From an uncultured Hyphomonadaceae bacterium (GTDB lineage: Bacteria; Pseudomonadota; Alphaproteobacteria; Caulobacterales; Maricaulaceae): a stretch of 64,000 nt of DNA. Position numbers and translations under genes: made by a program. Every line of letters starts with the position of its first letter. Within the stretch, counting starts at the first letter, position 1. Below the pieces are notes generated by a model. That model made no database searches and was not told the origin of the DNA. It saw nothing but the letters and a program-made list of their open reading frames with translations. The stretch spans positions 23,790 through 87,789 of the forward strand of contig CAJXPX010000015.1 in NCBI GenBank assembly GCA_913058335.1. Reading direction: 5' to 3'. Below, piece after piece: positions 55,977 to 64,000 of the stretch.

Positions 55977-56240
55977 TTATTCGCACATATTGCGCGCTCC
56001 TCAGATTCGAAATTTTCCAATTATTGCAATATCTTGGTTCTCTTTGCCAACAGAATTTCTAGTTTTAGGTGTAGGGCGCCTTGCGGCTCCCGCCGCAACC
56101 GGGCTCGCGTGAACCGAGCCTTGCCTTCGCCAAGTCTCGGCCCTTCGGGCTTTCATCCTACCCTCAGCTACGCTTCGGCTGGCGCGCGTCCAGATTTATC
56201 TGTTTTGTGTGATGAACTGCCACGCGAAAAACGCACAGAG

Positions 56241-56579
56241 TCACAACAATCCATGCTTTTGCGCTGTTTCAACAATGGCGCGTCTAGCCTGCCTTTGGCG
56301 CTGTATTACGCCAATGGCCCACATAACGCCGCACAGTGCAATAACTGAAATCGCTAACACCCATAGCGGCCCGTTATGAATAAAGTAACGCGCGGAAAAT
56401 CCAAAGATTGGCGCGAGCGTTCCGATTAGGCCTCCGTTTACGATCCACATAGTCCGTGTCCAGAAATTAAGATGCACATTGGCCTGAGCCGTCGAGGTAA
56501 GCAGCGACTCGACTAGGCTGTCATCTATAGCGTGCTCTGTTTGAAGGCGCTGAATATCTCGTTTTAAGTCCGGGCTCAT
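56241..56579 (-). CDS. Hypothetical two-helix membrane protein
   Basis: A 112-aa protein with two hydrophobic helices (TMWIVNGGLIGTLAPIFGFS; PLWVLAISVIALCGVMWAIG) and a basic C-terminus. I start at ATG 56579, with GAGG upstream. It is upstream of the defence pair on the same strand with a 265-bp gap holding short GC hairpins, so co-transcription is possible. No family recognised. Confidence 0.58.
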   Translation of the reverse strand: MSPDLKRDIQRLQTEHAIDDSLVESLLTSTAQANVHLNFWTRTMWIVNGGLIGTLAPIFGFSARYFIHNGPLWVLAISVIALCGVMWAIGVIQRQRQARRAIVETAQKHGLL

Positions 56580-56921
56580 CACAAACATCCTCACCAATTT
56601 TCTGCCGCGTCAAAACTCCTTCTCAATCCCCAGACTTCATTTGAACCAGCGGACGCCGCGCTGCCGCGCGGGCGGCATTATAGGCGTTTCCCTCGAACAG
56701 ACGGCGGTGGGCGTCAGGCACTCTTGCACCGGGCGGTCCATGCGCAAGGGCTTTGGGTTTGCGTGCGTTTAGTTCGCCTGCGGCGTCCTACCAAAACCCT
56801 TGCCCAGCGGCAGCAAGCTGCCTTGGCCCTGATGCCCGATGCCGGAGCGCCTTCTTGCCGCCCACCCCCGCCTGTCCGGGGGAAACAATGGCAGGGCGGA
56901 AGGCAACTGGAGACTTTTGAC
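56580..56921. other. GC-rich leader upstream of ardA
   Basis: About 340 bases before the antirestriction gene without a convincing ORF (the open frame extending to 56724 has no family features). It contains a GGCAGC/GCTGCC hairpin near 56809-56822. It probably holds the promoter of the ICE backbone operon. Confidence 0.45.
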
Positions 56922-57482
56922 ATGACCGCAACCAACCCACCCCTTGGAACAGCTAACGCACTCCCGACATCGAGCGAGATTAGAATTTATGTGGCTTGTT
57001 TGGCCGCCTATAATTCGGGTCATCTTCATGGCCGCTGGATAGATGCCAGCCTTGGCGAGGCCCATATTTGGGACGAGACCCGCGCCATGCTGGCCGCATC
57101 GCCAGAACGCGGCGCCGAAGAATGGGCGATACATGATTATGAAGGTTTTGACGGTGCGCCCATTAGCGAATGGACGAGTTTTGAAACCATTGCCGCGCTC
57201 GCCGAATTTATCACCGAGCACGAGACACTAGGCGGGAAGCTGCTGGCGCATTACGGCGGCGACCTTGAGGACGCCAAAGCAGCGCTAGAGGAGTATTGCG
57301 GCGAATTTGAAAGCCTTGAAGATTACGCCCGCGACCTGACCGAGCAAACAGGGACGCAGATTCCCGAAAGCCTCGCCAATTATATCGACTACGCCGCGAT
57401 GGCCCATGACATGGAAATGGGCGGGGACGTGTTCACGATTGAGACGGGCTTTCAGCAAGTCCACGTCTTTTGGGCACGGTGA
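56922..57482 (+). CDS. ardA: ArdA-family antirestriction protein
   Basis: A 186-aa acidic DNA-mimic protein. IYVACLAAYNSGHLHGRWID is the family N-terminus, followed by EWAIHDYEGFDGAPISEW and the acidic LAHYGGDLEDAKAALEEY region. It blocks type I restriction enzymes and protects an incoming element in a new host. Start at 56922 follows a TGGAGA site; an overlapping gene follows. It is the first clear backbone gene of the ICE. Confidence 0.9.
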   Translation: MTATNPPLGTANALPTSSEIRIYVACLAAYNSGHLHGRWIDASLGEAHIWDETRAMLAASPERGAEEWAIHDYEGFDGAPISEWTSFETIAALAEFITEHETLGGKLLAHYGGDLEDAKAALEEYCGEFESLEDYARDLTEQTGTQIPESLANYIDYAAMAHDMEMGGDVFTIETGFQQVHVFWAR

Positions 57483-57487
57483 GCGAT

Positions 57488-57970
57488 ATGACGTTCACGG
57501 AAAAATTTGGGCCATTTGTGTGCGAGGGTGACACCATCACATGCAAAGCCCACGGCTTTATCTTTACCGCCCGTATTGTGCGCGACGATTGCGGGGACGC
57601 CCCCGACGAACGCCAAGACGGATTCTGGCCTTCACTCTATAAAGATGCGGCAGGATTTATCGGTGCGGGAGATGGCTGGCGTGACCGTTTTGATGCCGCC
57701 CAAGCTCGCGCCGAGGCCGTCATGGAGTCATGGCGCAAGGACGAATGGTTCTTTTGCGGGGTTGTCATATCAGTTCGTTTTGACGGGATTGCGATTGACG
57801 ACCACGCCGCCAGCCTTTGGGGCATAGAAGCCAACTATCCTGACAGCGACAACGCCTATCTGGCCGAGGTCGCCAATGAGTTGCTCCCAGAAGCCATCAC
57901 CGCCGCCAAAGCCGAGCGGGCGCGGCTTTGCGCCGTGCTTTGCGGCGCGGACGTGCAGACAGCAGCATGA
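57488..57970 (+). CDS. Hypothetical ICE backbone protein
   Basis: A 160-aa soluble acidic protein with aromatic motifs such as FIGAGDGWRDRFDAAQARAE and WFFCGVVISVRFDGIAI. Five bases separate the ardA stop from its ATG, and its stop overlaps the next start (ATGA), so it belongs to the antirestriction operon. I do not recognise a family. Confidence 0.65.
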   Translation: MTFTEKFGPFVCEGDTITCKAHGFIFTARIVRDDCGDAPDERQDGFWPSLYKDAAGFIGAGDGWRDRFDAAQARAEAVMESWRKDEWFFCGVVISVRFDGIAIDDHAASLWGIEANYPDSDNAYLAEVANELLPEAITAAKAERARLCAVLCGADVQTAA

Positions 57971-58194
57971 GCCGCGAGACGGAAACCACCGAAGTCGGCA
58001 ACCAGACCCTGATTGACGGGGTGGCCCCGATAACCATGCGAGATCGCTTAGCGGTCATGGCATCCCAGCCCATGACCCCGAAGCGTGGGCCCCACACCCC
58101 GCAAAAGCAATGTGACCACGGCCTTTTTGATGAGGTCGGCCGTGCGCAAATCGACCTGTGTGACCTTATCGCTCAATCAACCAAGGAGACTTAA
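57967..58194 (+). CDS. Small hypothetical protein, 75 aa
   Basis: Start overlaps the preceding stop (ATGA). Polar protein with PMTPKRGPHTPQKQCDHG in the middle and a helical C-terminus (VGRAQIDLCDLIAQSTKE). It ends two bases before the ParB-like gene, so it is part of the same unit. Function unknown. Confidence 0.6.
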   Translation: MSRETETTEVGNQTLIDGVAPITMRDRLAVMASQPMTPKRGPHTPQKQCDHGLFDEVGRAQIDLCDLIAQSTKET

Positions 58195-58196
58195 TC

Positions 58197-60026
58197 ATGA
58201 GCACCGAAACGAAAACGAGGCCCGCCACAAAAAAGAAAAGCGCGACCCGTAAACCGAAGCCCGCGCCAAAACCGAAACGGGACGTAAAATTCCTGCCCGT
58301 GACTGACTTGCATGTCAGCAAACTGAATATGCGGCATGGCAAGGACGCGCCCGATATTGACGACATCTATCCGAGCATTTTTGAAAGCGGCGTTCACCAA
58401 TCCTTGCTCGTGCGCAAGGAAGGCAAAGGCTATGGTGTGATTGCCGGACGCCGCCGCCTGTTTGCACTCAAAAAGAAAGCCGAGGAAACAGGCCAGCCGC
58501 AAGCCGCGCCGTGCTTAATTATGCAGAGCGGCGACACCAAAGCCGCCCGCGAAGCCTCGCTTTTGGAAAATGTCGCGCGGCTTCCCGTGACCCAGCTGGA
58601 ACGCTTTGCCGCCTATAAGGGACTTGCTGATAGCGGCAAGGACGCCGCCGCGATTGCGCAGACATTCGGCATCAAGGAACTGGACGTAAAGCGCGTTCTG
58701 GCGCTGGCCAATCTCTTGCCCGAACTGCTGGCGCTGTTCGAGGCCGAGGATATTCAGGGCCACACATTGCAAGCGCTGACCCTTGCCACGCCTGACCAGC
58801 AAAAGGCATGGCTCGACATCTACCACTCTGACGATTACGCGCCCCAAGGCGAACAGCTCAAAGCATGGCTGACAGGCGGGGCGCGGATTAAAACCGATGT
58901 GGCGTTGTTTGAGTTGGACAAATTTGAAGGCACGATTATCACCGACCTTTTCGGGGATAGCGCTTATTTCCAAGACCCCGACCTGTTCTGGACGCATCAG
59001 AACAAAGCCATTGCGACAGCCGTGAGCGAATGGACAGCCGAAGGGTGGAACGAAATTGTCGTTATGGAACGCGGCGAGCACTTCACCACTTGGGAGCATG
59101 GCAAGCGGACAATGGAGCAAGGTGGCAAGATATTCTTGAGCGTAGGACATGACGGAAGCGTCACGCCCCATATTGGCTATCTGTCTAATGCCGACATCAA
59201 GAAGATTGACGCCATCCTGAAAATAGGCGGCGCGGCAGACGCGCCCGCCAAAACGGATAAACCCGAAATGTCAGGCCCGCTTTGCGATTATGTCGCCTTG
59301 CATCGCCACGCCGCTATTCGCGCCTGTCTGCTCGACCATCCGAGCGTGGCCTTGCGGCTCACTGTGGCTCATATGCTGGTCGGCTCTGATTTGTGGCAGG
59401 TCGCACCGCAGAAAACGACCTCCCGCAAAGAAAGCATGACCGAGAGCGTGGCGGCAAGCCAAGGGGCCAAGCGTTTTGAAACCGAGCGCGATGACGTCTT
59501 TGACCTTTTAGGTCTGACGCCTTTTGACAGCCCCTATAGCCCGTCCAAAAAACTTGCAGACGGGAGCATCACACAAATCTTTGCGCAGTTGTTGGATATG
59601 GAGGATGCGCAAGTCATGCGCGTGATGACCCTCGCCATGGCAGCAAGCCTTGCGGCGGGCACTGACCTTATAGAAGCTGTTACCTATGCCGTGCCAGTCG
59701 ATATGGGCAAGCTATGGGAGCCTGATGATGCTTTCTTTGACATCTTACGCGACAAGCGCGTCATCAATGCAATGGTCAAAGACATTGCGGGCAAGTCTTG
59801 CGCAGACGGGGCGCTGACCGATACGGGCAAGGTGCAAAAAGACATCATCCGCAATCGTATGGCGGGGCATGGGGTCAGCGCAGACAAGGCGCGGCCCGAT
59901 TGGCGGCCTCGCTGGATGCAAGTGCCCGCCAGCCACTATCTTGACCGAGCAACTTGCCCGCCCAGCGCGGCGGGCGAGCGAGCAGCCAAAATAATGGACA
60001 AAACGCCGAACCAGAAAGCGGCCTAG
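58197..60026 (+). CDS. ParB/RepB/Spo0J-like partition or nuclease-domain protein
   Basis: A 609-aa protein. A basic N-terminal tail (TRPATKKKSATRKPKPAPKP) leads into a ParB-N domain: RDVKFLPVTDLHVSKLNMRH, then GYGVIAGRRRLFALKKKAE (the GxRR box), ASLLENVARLPVTQLERFAA, and a KorB-like HTH region. The long C-terminal part is specific to plasmid/ICE proteins of this type. It may maintain or regulate the excised element. A AAGGAGACTT ribosome site precedes the ATG; a strong terminator follows. Confidence 0.87.
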   Translation: MSTETKTRPATKKKSATRKPKPAPKPKRDVKFLPVTDLHVSKLNMRHGKDAPDIDDIYPSIFESGVHQSLLVRKEGKGYGVIAGRRRLFALKKKAEETGQPQAAPCLIMQSGDTKAAREASLLENVARLPVTQLERFAAYKGLADSGKDAAAIAQTFGIKELDVKRVLALANLLPELLALFEAEDIQGHTLQALTLATPDQQKAWLDIYHSDDYAPQGEQLKAWLTGGARIKTDVALFELDKFEGTIITDLFGDSAYFQDPDLFWTHQNKAIATAVSEWTAEGWNEIVVMERGEHFTTWEHGKRTMEQGGKIFLSVGHDGSVTPHIGYLSNADIKKIDAILKIGGAADAPAKTDKPEMSGPLCDYVALHRHAAIRACLLDHPSVALRLTVAHMLVGSDLWQVAPQKTTSRKESMTESVAASQGAKRFETERDDVFDLLGLTPFDSPYSPSKKLADGSITQIFAQLLDMEDAQVMRVMTLAMAASLAAGTDLIEAVTYAVPVDMGKLWEPDDAFFDILRDKRVINAMVKDIAGKSCADGALTDTGKVQKDIIRNRMAGHGVSADKARPDWRPRWMQVPASHYLDRATCPPSAAGERAAKIMDKTPNQKAA

Positions 60027-60111
60027 AACCGCGAAAAATCGGGGTGGGCCTTCCTGCGAAGTCTCCGAGGCTTGCCCCAGCCTTGGCCGTTGCCATCGGC
60101 CTTGGCGACAG

Positions 60112-60147
60112 ACCGCCGCGCCTTAACAGGCGCGGCGGTGCTTTTTT
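60112..60147 (+). terminator. Rho-independent terminator after the ParB-like gene
   Basis: A perfect 11-bp stem, ACCGCCGCGCC (60112-60122) with GGCGCGGCGGT (60129-60139), loop TTAACA, followed by a run of six T at 60142-60147. Confidence 0.92.
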
Positions 60148-60167
60148 GGCGGGCCATCTGAATGCGT

Positions 60168-60446
60168 TTAGGTCTGTTTCAGCACGTCTTGGACATGGGA
60201 TAGGCTGGACTTTAATTCGGTTTCGAGATGCCGAAGGTCAGAGGCATCGCCTGCCTGCGGCGCGGCGCGCATATCGGACAGCATATTTTGTATGAGATCG
60301 CTGACGGGACGCGGCGGAATTTTGCCGTTCGAGCCAAACAATACTGCCTCATCGGCGTCGCCCAATTGATTCGAGCAGAGCGCAATATAACCCGTAGAGG
60401 TCAGAAAGACCTTCAAAAGTGAGCCATCAATATAGGTGCTCGCCAT
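60168..60446 (-). CDS. Hypothetical 92-aa protein
   Basis: A 92-aa polar protein (STYIDGSLLKVFLTSTGYIA; helical C-terminus DASDLRHLETELKSSLSHVQ). It is transcribed against the ParB unit, divergently from the XRE gene, and could be its target or partner. Family not recognised. Confidence 0.55.
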   Translation of the reverse strand: MASTYIDGSLLKVFLTSTGYIALCSNQLGDADEAVLFGSNGKIPPRPVSDLIQNMLSDMRAAPQAGDASDLRHLETELKSSLSHVQDVLKQT

Positions 60447-60554
60447 ACGCTACAGACCTGTTTTACTCTTTATAGCACAATTCGCGCGCCCCTGCGACGA
60501 ATACCAACTATACTTGGTAGCGCGTAAACGGCCATCCCGTCCAGTCCTTACAGG

Positions 60555-60764
60555 ATGGAATTAAAAGCGATCTTTGCGAGACATCTGCGCAAGCGCCGCG
60601 CCGAACTTGGTTGGAGCCAGGAAGAAGTCGGTGAGCGTAGCGGATTGACGCGTAATTATATTGGTATGATCGAACGCGGGGAAACCTCACCGACACTGGA
60701 TGCCGTAGAGGCGATTTCCAAAGCGTTTGAAGTCAAGCCTTCGGCGATGTTGAACGACACCTAA
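60555..60764 (+). CDS. XRE-family small regulator
   Basis: A 69-aa protein consisting almost only of a lambda-repressor-type HTH: LRKRRAELGWSQEEVGERSG, then LTRNYIGMIERGETSPTLDA. Similar single-domain regulators control excision and transfer genes in ICEs. Divergent from the 92-aa gene at 60446, with a 108-bp intergenic region. Confidence 0.87.
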   Translation: MELKAIFARHLRKRRAELGWSQEEVGERSGLTRNYIGMIERGETSPTLDAVEAISKAFEVKPSAMLNDT

Positions 60765-61303
60765 TCGGCACATCCGCGCGGCCTGTCCCAGATTAGCAAA
60801 AATGTCAGAGGCCCGAGACGAAGCACGGTTGCGCGAGGGATGGTCTTTGCCACAGGCTTGCAGGCGCATTGCTTGCCGAAAAGAACACGCAGCCAATTTA
60901 GAAATAAAAGCAGTCAAACTGTCTCTCTGCGCTGCACATTGAAAAGGCATATGAGTGCGAGAGGCCCACAAAGCCTAGAGCGCGAAGCCATCACTTTTCT
61001 CACACTGTGTCAGGCCAAAACGCAGGGCCACCGTCACACGTCTCCACCTCATCATCTGCGCCAAGAGCCAATCCCCGGACTGAACGCTTTAAGCCCTAAG
61101 CGAAACCAGCCGCGCCTTAAAACATGCCAGCTGACTTTTTTTCCCCGCCGCTATCGCGGCTCCTCGCGCAACAAAAAAAGTCAGCTTCTATGTGCTCCGC
61201 TTCGCTGCGCCCCTTCGGGTTGAGACGCGCCCGGCCTCGCTTTTGCGGGCGGCGTCAGCCGGGAGATTGGCTCCCGGCGGCAAAATAAATGGAGACTGAA
61301 ACA
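60765..61303. other. Long untranslated region upstream of the DUF736 gene
   Basis: About 540 bases, in which open frames on both strands lack ribosome sites and domain features. It contains the large inverted repeat at 61130-61185 and GC hairpins at 61190-61280 (CCGCTTCGC and TTGGCTCCCGGC type). It probably carries promoter or RNA-level control of the excision/transfer genes. Confidence 0.5.
61130..61185. repeat. Perfect 13-bp inverted repeat enclosing a second hairpin
   Basis: GCTGACTTTTTTT (61130-61142) is the exact complement of AAAAAAAGTCAGC (61173-61185). The 30-bp loop contains a GCCGC/GCGGC mini-hairpin at about 61147-61160. The two T/A runs would make it a bidirectional terminator-like structure, or an origin-type element. 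Confidence 0.75.
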
Positions 61304-61627
61304 ATGGCACAAGCACTTGGATATGTAACACAAGGTGAAAACGGAAACTTCGAGGGCATCCTCGCTATGGGCCTCAATACCCGCATCCGCATCGTGACCA
61401 ATGATGCCAAAGAAACCGAGAAACAGCCTGACTTCCGGGTTTATTCCGCAGATGGCGGCGAGATCGGCGGCGGCTGGACACGCACCGGAAAAGCCAGCGG
61501 CAAAGACTATATCTCGCTCACACTGGCGTCCCCGATGATCGGCCCGCGTAAAGTTTACGCCAATCTCGGACAGGCCGCAGGCGGTGAGCCGGAAGAGTTT
61601 GCCATCCTTTGGAACCCGAAGGACTAG
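61304..61627 (+). CDS. DUF736 protein
   Basis: A 107-aa DUF736 protein: AQALGYVTQGENGNFEGIL, DFRVYSADGGEIGGGWTRTG, then KDYISLTLASPMIGPRKVYA. The family is a marker of ICEs and conjugative plasmids in alphaproteobacteria and is a small beta-rich protein of unknown role. TGGAGA upstream of the ATG at 61304 fits the ribosome-site style of this operon. Confidence 0.92.
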   Translation: MAQALGYVTQGENGNFEGILAMGLNTRIRIVTNDAKETEKQPDFRVYSADGGEIGGGWTRTGKASGKDYISLTLASPMIGPRKVYANLGQAAGGEPEEFAILWNPKD

Positions 61628-61648
61628 GCCCACACCGCTCAAAAAGAG

Positions 61649-61683
61649 CCTCATTCGGCGTCCAGCGCCGGGTGAGGTTTTTC
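61649..61683 (+). terminator. Rho-independent terminator after the DUF736 gene
   Basis: CCTCATTCGGCG pairs with CGCCGGGTGAGG (two mismatched positions) and is followed by TTTTT. Confidence 0.8.
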
Positions 61684-61756
61684 GCGTCAGGGTTTAATTA
61701 AGTTCCAATACTTCTCTGATACGATAAGGTGTTGAAAACTATGGACAAACGGGCTG

Positions 61757-62584
61757 ATGCGGGAAGATGGGCTGATTTCTGCTGCGCGGCGTATGCCGAA
61801 TGCAGCATGGGCGTGGGAAGGATTGCGGCGCAATCCTTCCTATCGTGCTGACTATCGCGCACATGCCCATGCCATGCCCGCGACTATTCCGCTTTACGGC
61901 GGGGCGCGGCTTTTACGTGCGCCGCGCCGTTATTTGGGTGCCGAAGAATGGGGGCTTTTAACCTATGCCGACCCGTATTTGACGGCAGATAAGGCCAATG
62001 TATTTTGGCGTCCCGATTTGCTGGCAGGCGCGCTTAGAGTGAAACTGACACCGCTAGGAACGAGTTCAGATGTTGATGATGGCCCGTCTGATACAATCGT
62101 CTTATCGGCACTGAAAACCCGCCGCGTGCTTCTCGAAACCGTGGATGGCGCGCGTCATATCTTGCTGAATGGTCGCCGTTTCTGGATACAATTATATTCA
62201 ATTAAACGCGCGCCTGTCGGCGATCAAGCGGAAGTCGATATACGCTTTGATGGCGCCGACCACATGCAGCGCAGACTTGATACGGCTGCTCAACTCCTCG
62301 CGCTGCACCGCTCGGCTGGCGGAAAATTGTCTTTAATCGGACGACGTAGAAATACGCGCCCACTATCAAATGCGCTCAATGCCTATGACATATGGCATGG
62401 GTTTGACCGTCCGAAAGGCAGCCTTGAAGATGTTGCGGAAATGATTGTTGGCAAAGCCAGAATGGCAACAGATTGGGGTGCAAATGATCGGGCCTTGAAA
62501 GCCCAAGCCAAGCGCGCTATTGCCAAAGGCGAGGCATTTGTTGCGGGAGATTACCGCCACTTGCTCGCCCAAAAAGTCCTTTAA
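61757..62584 (+). CDS. Fused DUF6499/DUF2285 transfer activator (FseA-like)
   Basis: A 275-aa protein joining an N-terminal DUF6499-type segment (AWAWEGLRRNPSYRADYRAH, residues 18-37) with a DUF2285 domain (YLTADKANVFWRPDLLAGAL to IWHGFDRPKGSLEDVAEMI). In Mesorhizobium ICEMlSym(R7A) these are two overlapping ORFs joined by programmed frameshift to make FseA, which switches on the excisionase. Here they are one uninterrupted frame, so that control is absent. Confidence 0.85.
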   Translation: MREDGLISAARRMPNAAWAWEGLRRNPSYRADYRAHAHAMPATIPLYGGARLLRAPRRYLGAEEWGLLTYADPYLTADKANVFWRPDLLAGALRVKLTPLGTSSDVDDGPSDTIVLSALKTRRVLLETVDGARHILLNGRRFWIQLYSIKRAPVGDQAEVDIRFDGADHMQRRLDTAAQLLALHRSAGGKLSLIGRRRNTRPLSNALNAYDIWHGFDRPKGSLEDVAEMIVGKARMATDWGANDRALKAQAKRAIAKGEAFVAGDYRHLLAQKVL

Positions 62585-62723
62585 TAATCGTAAAATTCTA
62601 CGTCACGGAATCGCAACGTCGCGATTGCGTGTCTTCCCTCCGGCCTGAATTTCTGGCTCGATTCGTCTCGCGTTCCGCTCGGAACCCTGCGGCACGCAAG
62701 CCCGGTTGCATAGGAGTTTAGTG

Positions 62724-62951
62724 ATGGAGAATGCACAGCCCAGCCCTTATTTACTCGCCGCAGAGGCGGCGGCTTATCTTCGGCTTGAAGAGCGAACGAT
62801 CAATAATATGCGTTGGCGCGGCGAAGGGCCGTCCTACCGCAAGCATGGCGGCAAGGTCATTTATCACCGTGATGATCTCGATGCCTGGTCACGCACGCGC
62901 GACGCCGGAAGCGGGCATACCAATGATAATGACAGCGATGAAGATGACTAG
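62724..62951 (+). CDS. RdfS-like excisionase / AlpA-type HTH protein
   Basis: A 75-aa winged-helix protein: LLAAEAAAYLRLEERTINNM, then RWRGEGPSYRKHGGKVIYHR and DDLDAW, the standard MerR/AlpA excisionase pattern. I start at ATG 62724 with AGGAG 8 bases upstream. Its position right after the DUF2285 gene matches rdfS in the R7A ICE, where it directs the integrase toward excision. The tail is acidic (DNDSDEDD). Confidence 0.88.
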   Translation: MENAQPSPYLLAAEAAAYLRLEERTINNMRWRGEGPSYRKHGGKVIYHRDDLDAWSRTRDAGSGHTNDNDSDEDD

Positions 62952-63402
62952 GTCAGCCGATGTTCCGGCGACTGCCGTCATTATTTCTTATCGCAAAAAC
63001 CGCCAGAATAACCGACTGGTTTTTGGCTTACCAGACATCGAAATTCGGCGCGGCTGGCATCGCAAACTGGCCGTTTTTAGTGCCGGACAAGTCTTCGGAT
63101 ATGAGAGATGGCGCGGCGATAAATATGGCACGCAAGACTGGTCATTGGTGGTTTGCGAGGCAGTCAATACTGGTGCATTTACACAAGTTCAAGGGGTAAT
63201 GCCGGGTGCAAATTTGCTGCTGCATACGCGCGGAAAAACGAAAACAAAGCGCGCATTACAGTGCTTGGACACGTTGAAACAATGTCAGCCCGCGCTCGAA
63301 AATGTGCCGAAAACACTATGGCGTGAGCTTCATCACAGGCTGCTGACAGGACAGAAAGAGGCTCAATTTCTGACAAGTTTGACCGAGGCATATCTATGTT
63401 GA
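62944..63402 (+). CDS. DUF2840 ICE protein
   Basis: A 152-aa protein of the DUF2840 family: SAGQVFGYERWRGDKYGTQ, VQGVMPGANLLLHTRGKTKT and WRELHHRLLTG. It overlaps the excisionase by 8 bases and the traF gene by 7. The family occurs almost only in ICE and plasmid transfer regions; biochemical role unknown. Confidence 0.82.
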   Translation: MTRSADVPATAVIISYRKNRQNNRLVFGLPDIEIRRGWHRKLAVFSAGQVFGYERWRGDKYGTQDWSLVVCEAVNTGAFTQVQGVMPGANLLLHTRGKTKTKRALQCLDTLKQCQPALENVPKTLWRELHHRLLTGQKEAQFLTSLTEAYLC

Positions 63403-63965
63403 TGCGCTTCATTCCAGCCGCCGCTGTCACTGCTTTTTGCGCGGCGAGTCTTTGGCAAATAATCTCACCGCCTGCGCCAAAACTGATTTACAACAAGACG
63501 ACCAGCGCTCCCATCGGGTGGTATGCAGTAGAGTCCAAACGCCCCCTAAAACGTGATGATCTCGTCGCAGCCTTTGCGCCAGCAGAGGCGCGAAAGCTGG
63601 CCGCTGATCGGGGGTATTTGCCTGAGCATGTGCCCCTTATCAAAACTGTTTGGGCGATTGGAGGGGAGCGGGTCTGTCATGACGGTTTGTCGGTGCGTGT
63701 CCCAAACCGTCCTGATATCTCCGCCCACGGGCAGGATGGTTTGGGACGCGCAATGCCGGTCATATCGGGCTGCTACACATTGAACGCAGACGAAGTCTTC
63801 CTTGTCTCTCTAGATGTGCAGACCAGTTGGGACAGCCGGTATTTTGGGGTCGTATCGGAAGACCTTATTGTCGGGCCGGTCCGGTTTCTCGGCAAAGAGT
63901 TGGTACAGTCGGTAAAAGTTGGGAGCAGGCTGGGCACGGGGTCATGGCGTGGAGTGCTATGGTAA
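63396..63965 (+). CDS. traF: TraF-type conjugation signal peptidase (S26)
   Basis: A 189-aa membrane-anchored serine peptidase. After the N-terminal helix (AAVTAFCAASLWQIIS), the catalytic serine is in YNKTTSAPIGWYAV and the lysine in VPLIKTVWAIGGERVC. TraF proteins mature and cyclise the conjugative pilin. It completes the visible DUF736-FseA-RdfS-DUF2840-TraF module. Confidence 0.9.
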   Translation: MLMRFIPAAAVTAFCAASLWQIISPPAPKLIYNKTTSAPIGWYAVESKRPLKRDDLVAAFAPAEARKLAADRGYLPEHVPLIKTVWAIGGERVCHDGLSVRVPNRPDISAHGQDGLGRAMPVISGCYTLNADEVFLVSLDVQTSWDSRYFGVVSEDLIVGPVRFLGKELVQSVKVGSRLGTGSWRGVLW

Positions 63966-64000
63966 ACCCGCCGTCGGTTCTATTTTGTGGACTCTGGCGC
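63959..64000 (+). CDS. Next transfer gene, start only
   Basis: ATG at 63959 overlaps the traF stop and is open to the window end (M-V-N-P-P-S-V-L-F-C-G-L-W-R). In related ICEs a lytic transglycosylase or another transfer gene follows traF, but 14 codons cannot show which. Confidence 0.4.
   Translation, partial: MVNPPSVLFCGLWR

Noticed and set aside
56034..56240. Open frame and GC-rich hairpins upstream of the defence pair
   Set aside because: Short CTTCGG-type hairpins are present but not repeated regularly, and the frame has no domain; it is probably a leader or terminator region.
60840..61223. 127-codon plus-strand frame ahead of the DUF736 gene
   Set aside because: It runs through the inverted repeat and GC hairpins, has no family features and lacks a ribosome site.

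Overview
The window reads as the edge of an alphaproteobacterial chromosome followed by a large integrative and conjugative element (ICE) that runs past the right end. The alphaproteobacterial call rests on protein character (CopA/CopB/CopG set, VIT, DUF2840/TraF/DUF736/DUF2285 ICE backbone) and on moderate GC content. A Caulobacterales/Maricaulales-type marine host is plausible, but this is inference.

Positions 1-8016 are ordinary chromosome: a leucine/isovalerate catabolic cluster with 3-oxoacid CoA-transferase A, a TetR regulator, methylcrotonyl-CoA carboxylase beta and alpha, isovaleryl-CoA dehydrogenase and a MaoC-fold protein, met tail to tail by a semialdehyde-type aldehyde dehydrogenase. 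A sparse region with a candidate 51-aa membrane peptide and tRNA-Val(TAC) follows. tRNA-Asp(GTC) at 9514-9590 is immediately followed by a tyrosine integrase (9718-11148), so the tRNA 3' end is the likely attachment site.

The cargo is dominated by metal handling. A copper block (12897-28007) starts with CsoR and continues rightward in three transcription units. Each unit is preceded by a CsoR-like palindrome with 6-5-6 architecture (13610-13626, 21173-21189, 26649-26665). The block encodes a double-CusF protein, CopA oxidase, CopB, a b-type cytochrome, a DUF2231 fusion, a Cys-rich 46-aa peptide, a Cu(I) P-type ATPase, CopG, a permease, a channel, a DUF305 protein and a glutaredoxin-membrane fusion. 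A second metal block (28047-31550) holds two cation diffusion facilitators, two membrane methyltransferases and a MerR regulator with two matching 19-bp-spacer promoters. Then come DUF302, YXWGXW, cytochrome b and VIT genes, a two-component system and an RND efflux operon (34446-42576), an Asp/Asn-hydroxylase-like protein, a lipoprotein catalase-peroxidase, and an unfamiliar four-gene operon (P-loop DUF1611-like protein, ABC transporter, hydrolase, OprO/P porin; 46187-50904).

TTCAG direct repeats with an exact 11-bp period lie in front of the response regulator, the RND operon, the four-gene operon and the gene at 51138. They suggest that one response regulator links them. The response regulator itself has no ATG/GTG/TTG at the correct position and appears to start at ATA. 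A roughly 200-bp diverged direct repeat (11223-11430 and 31679-31887), each copy carrying a small DUF-like gene, brackets the copper/MerR cargo.

The right part holds a Gabija-like defence pair (OLD-family nuclease plus UvrD-like helicase), then ICE backbone genes: ArdA antirestriction, a ParB-like protein, an XRE regulator, DUF736, a fused DUF6499/DUF2285 protein (FseA-like), an RdfS-like excisionase, DUF2840 and the TraF peptidase. The distal attachment site and the conjugation machinery lie outside the window.
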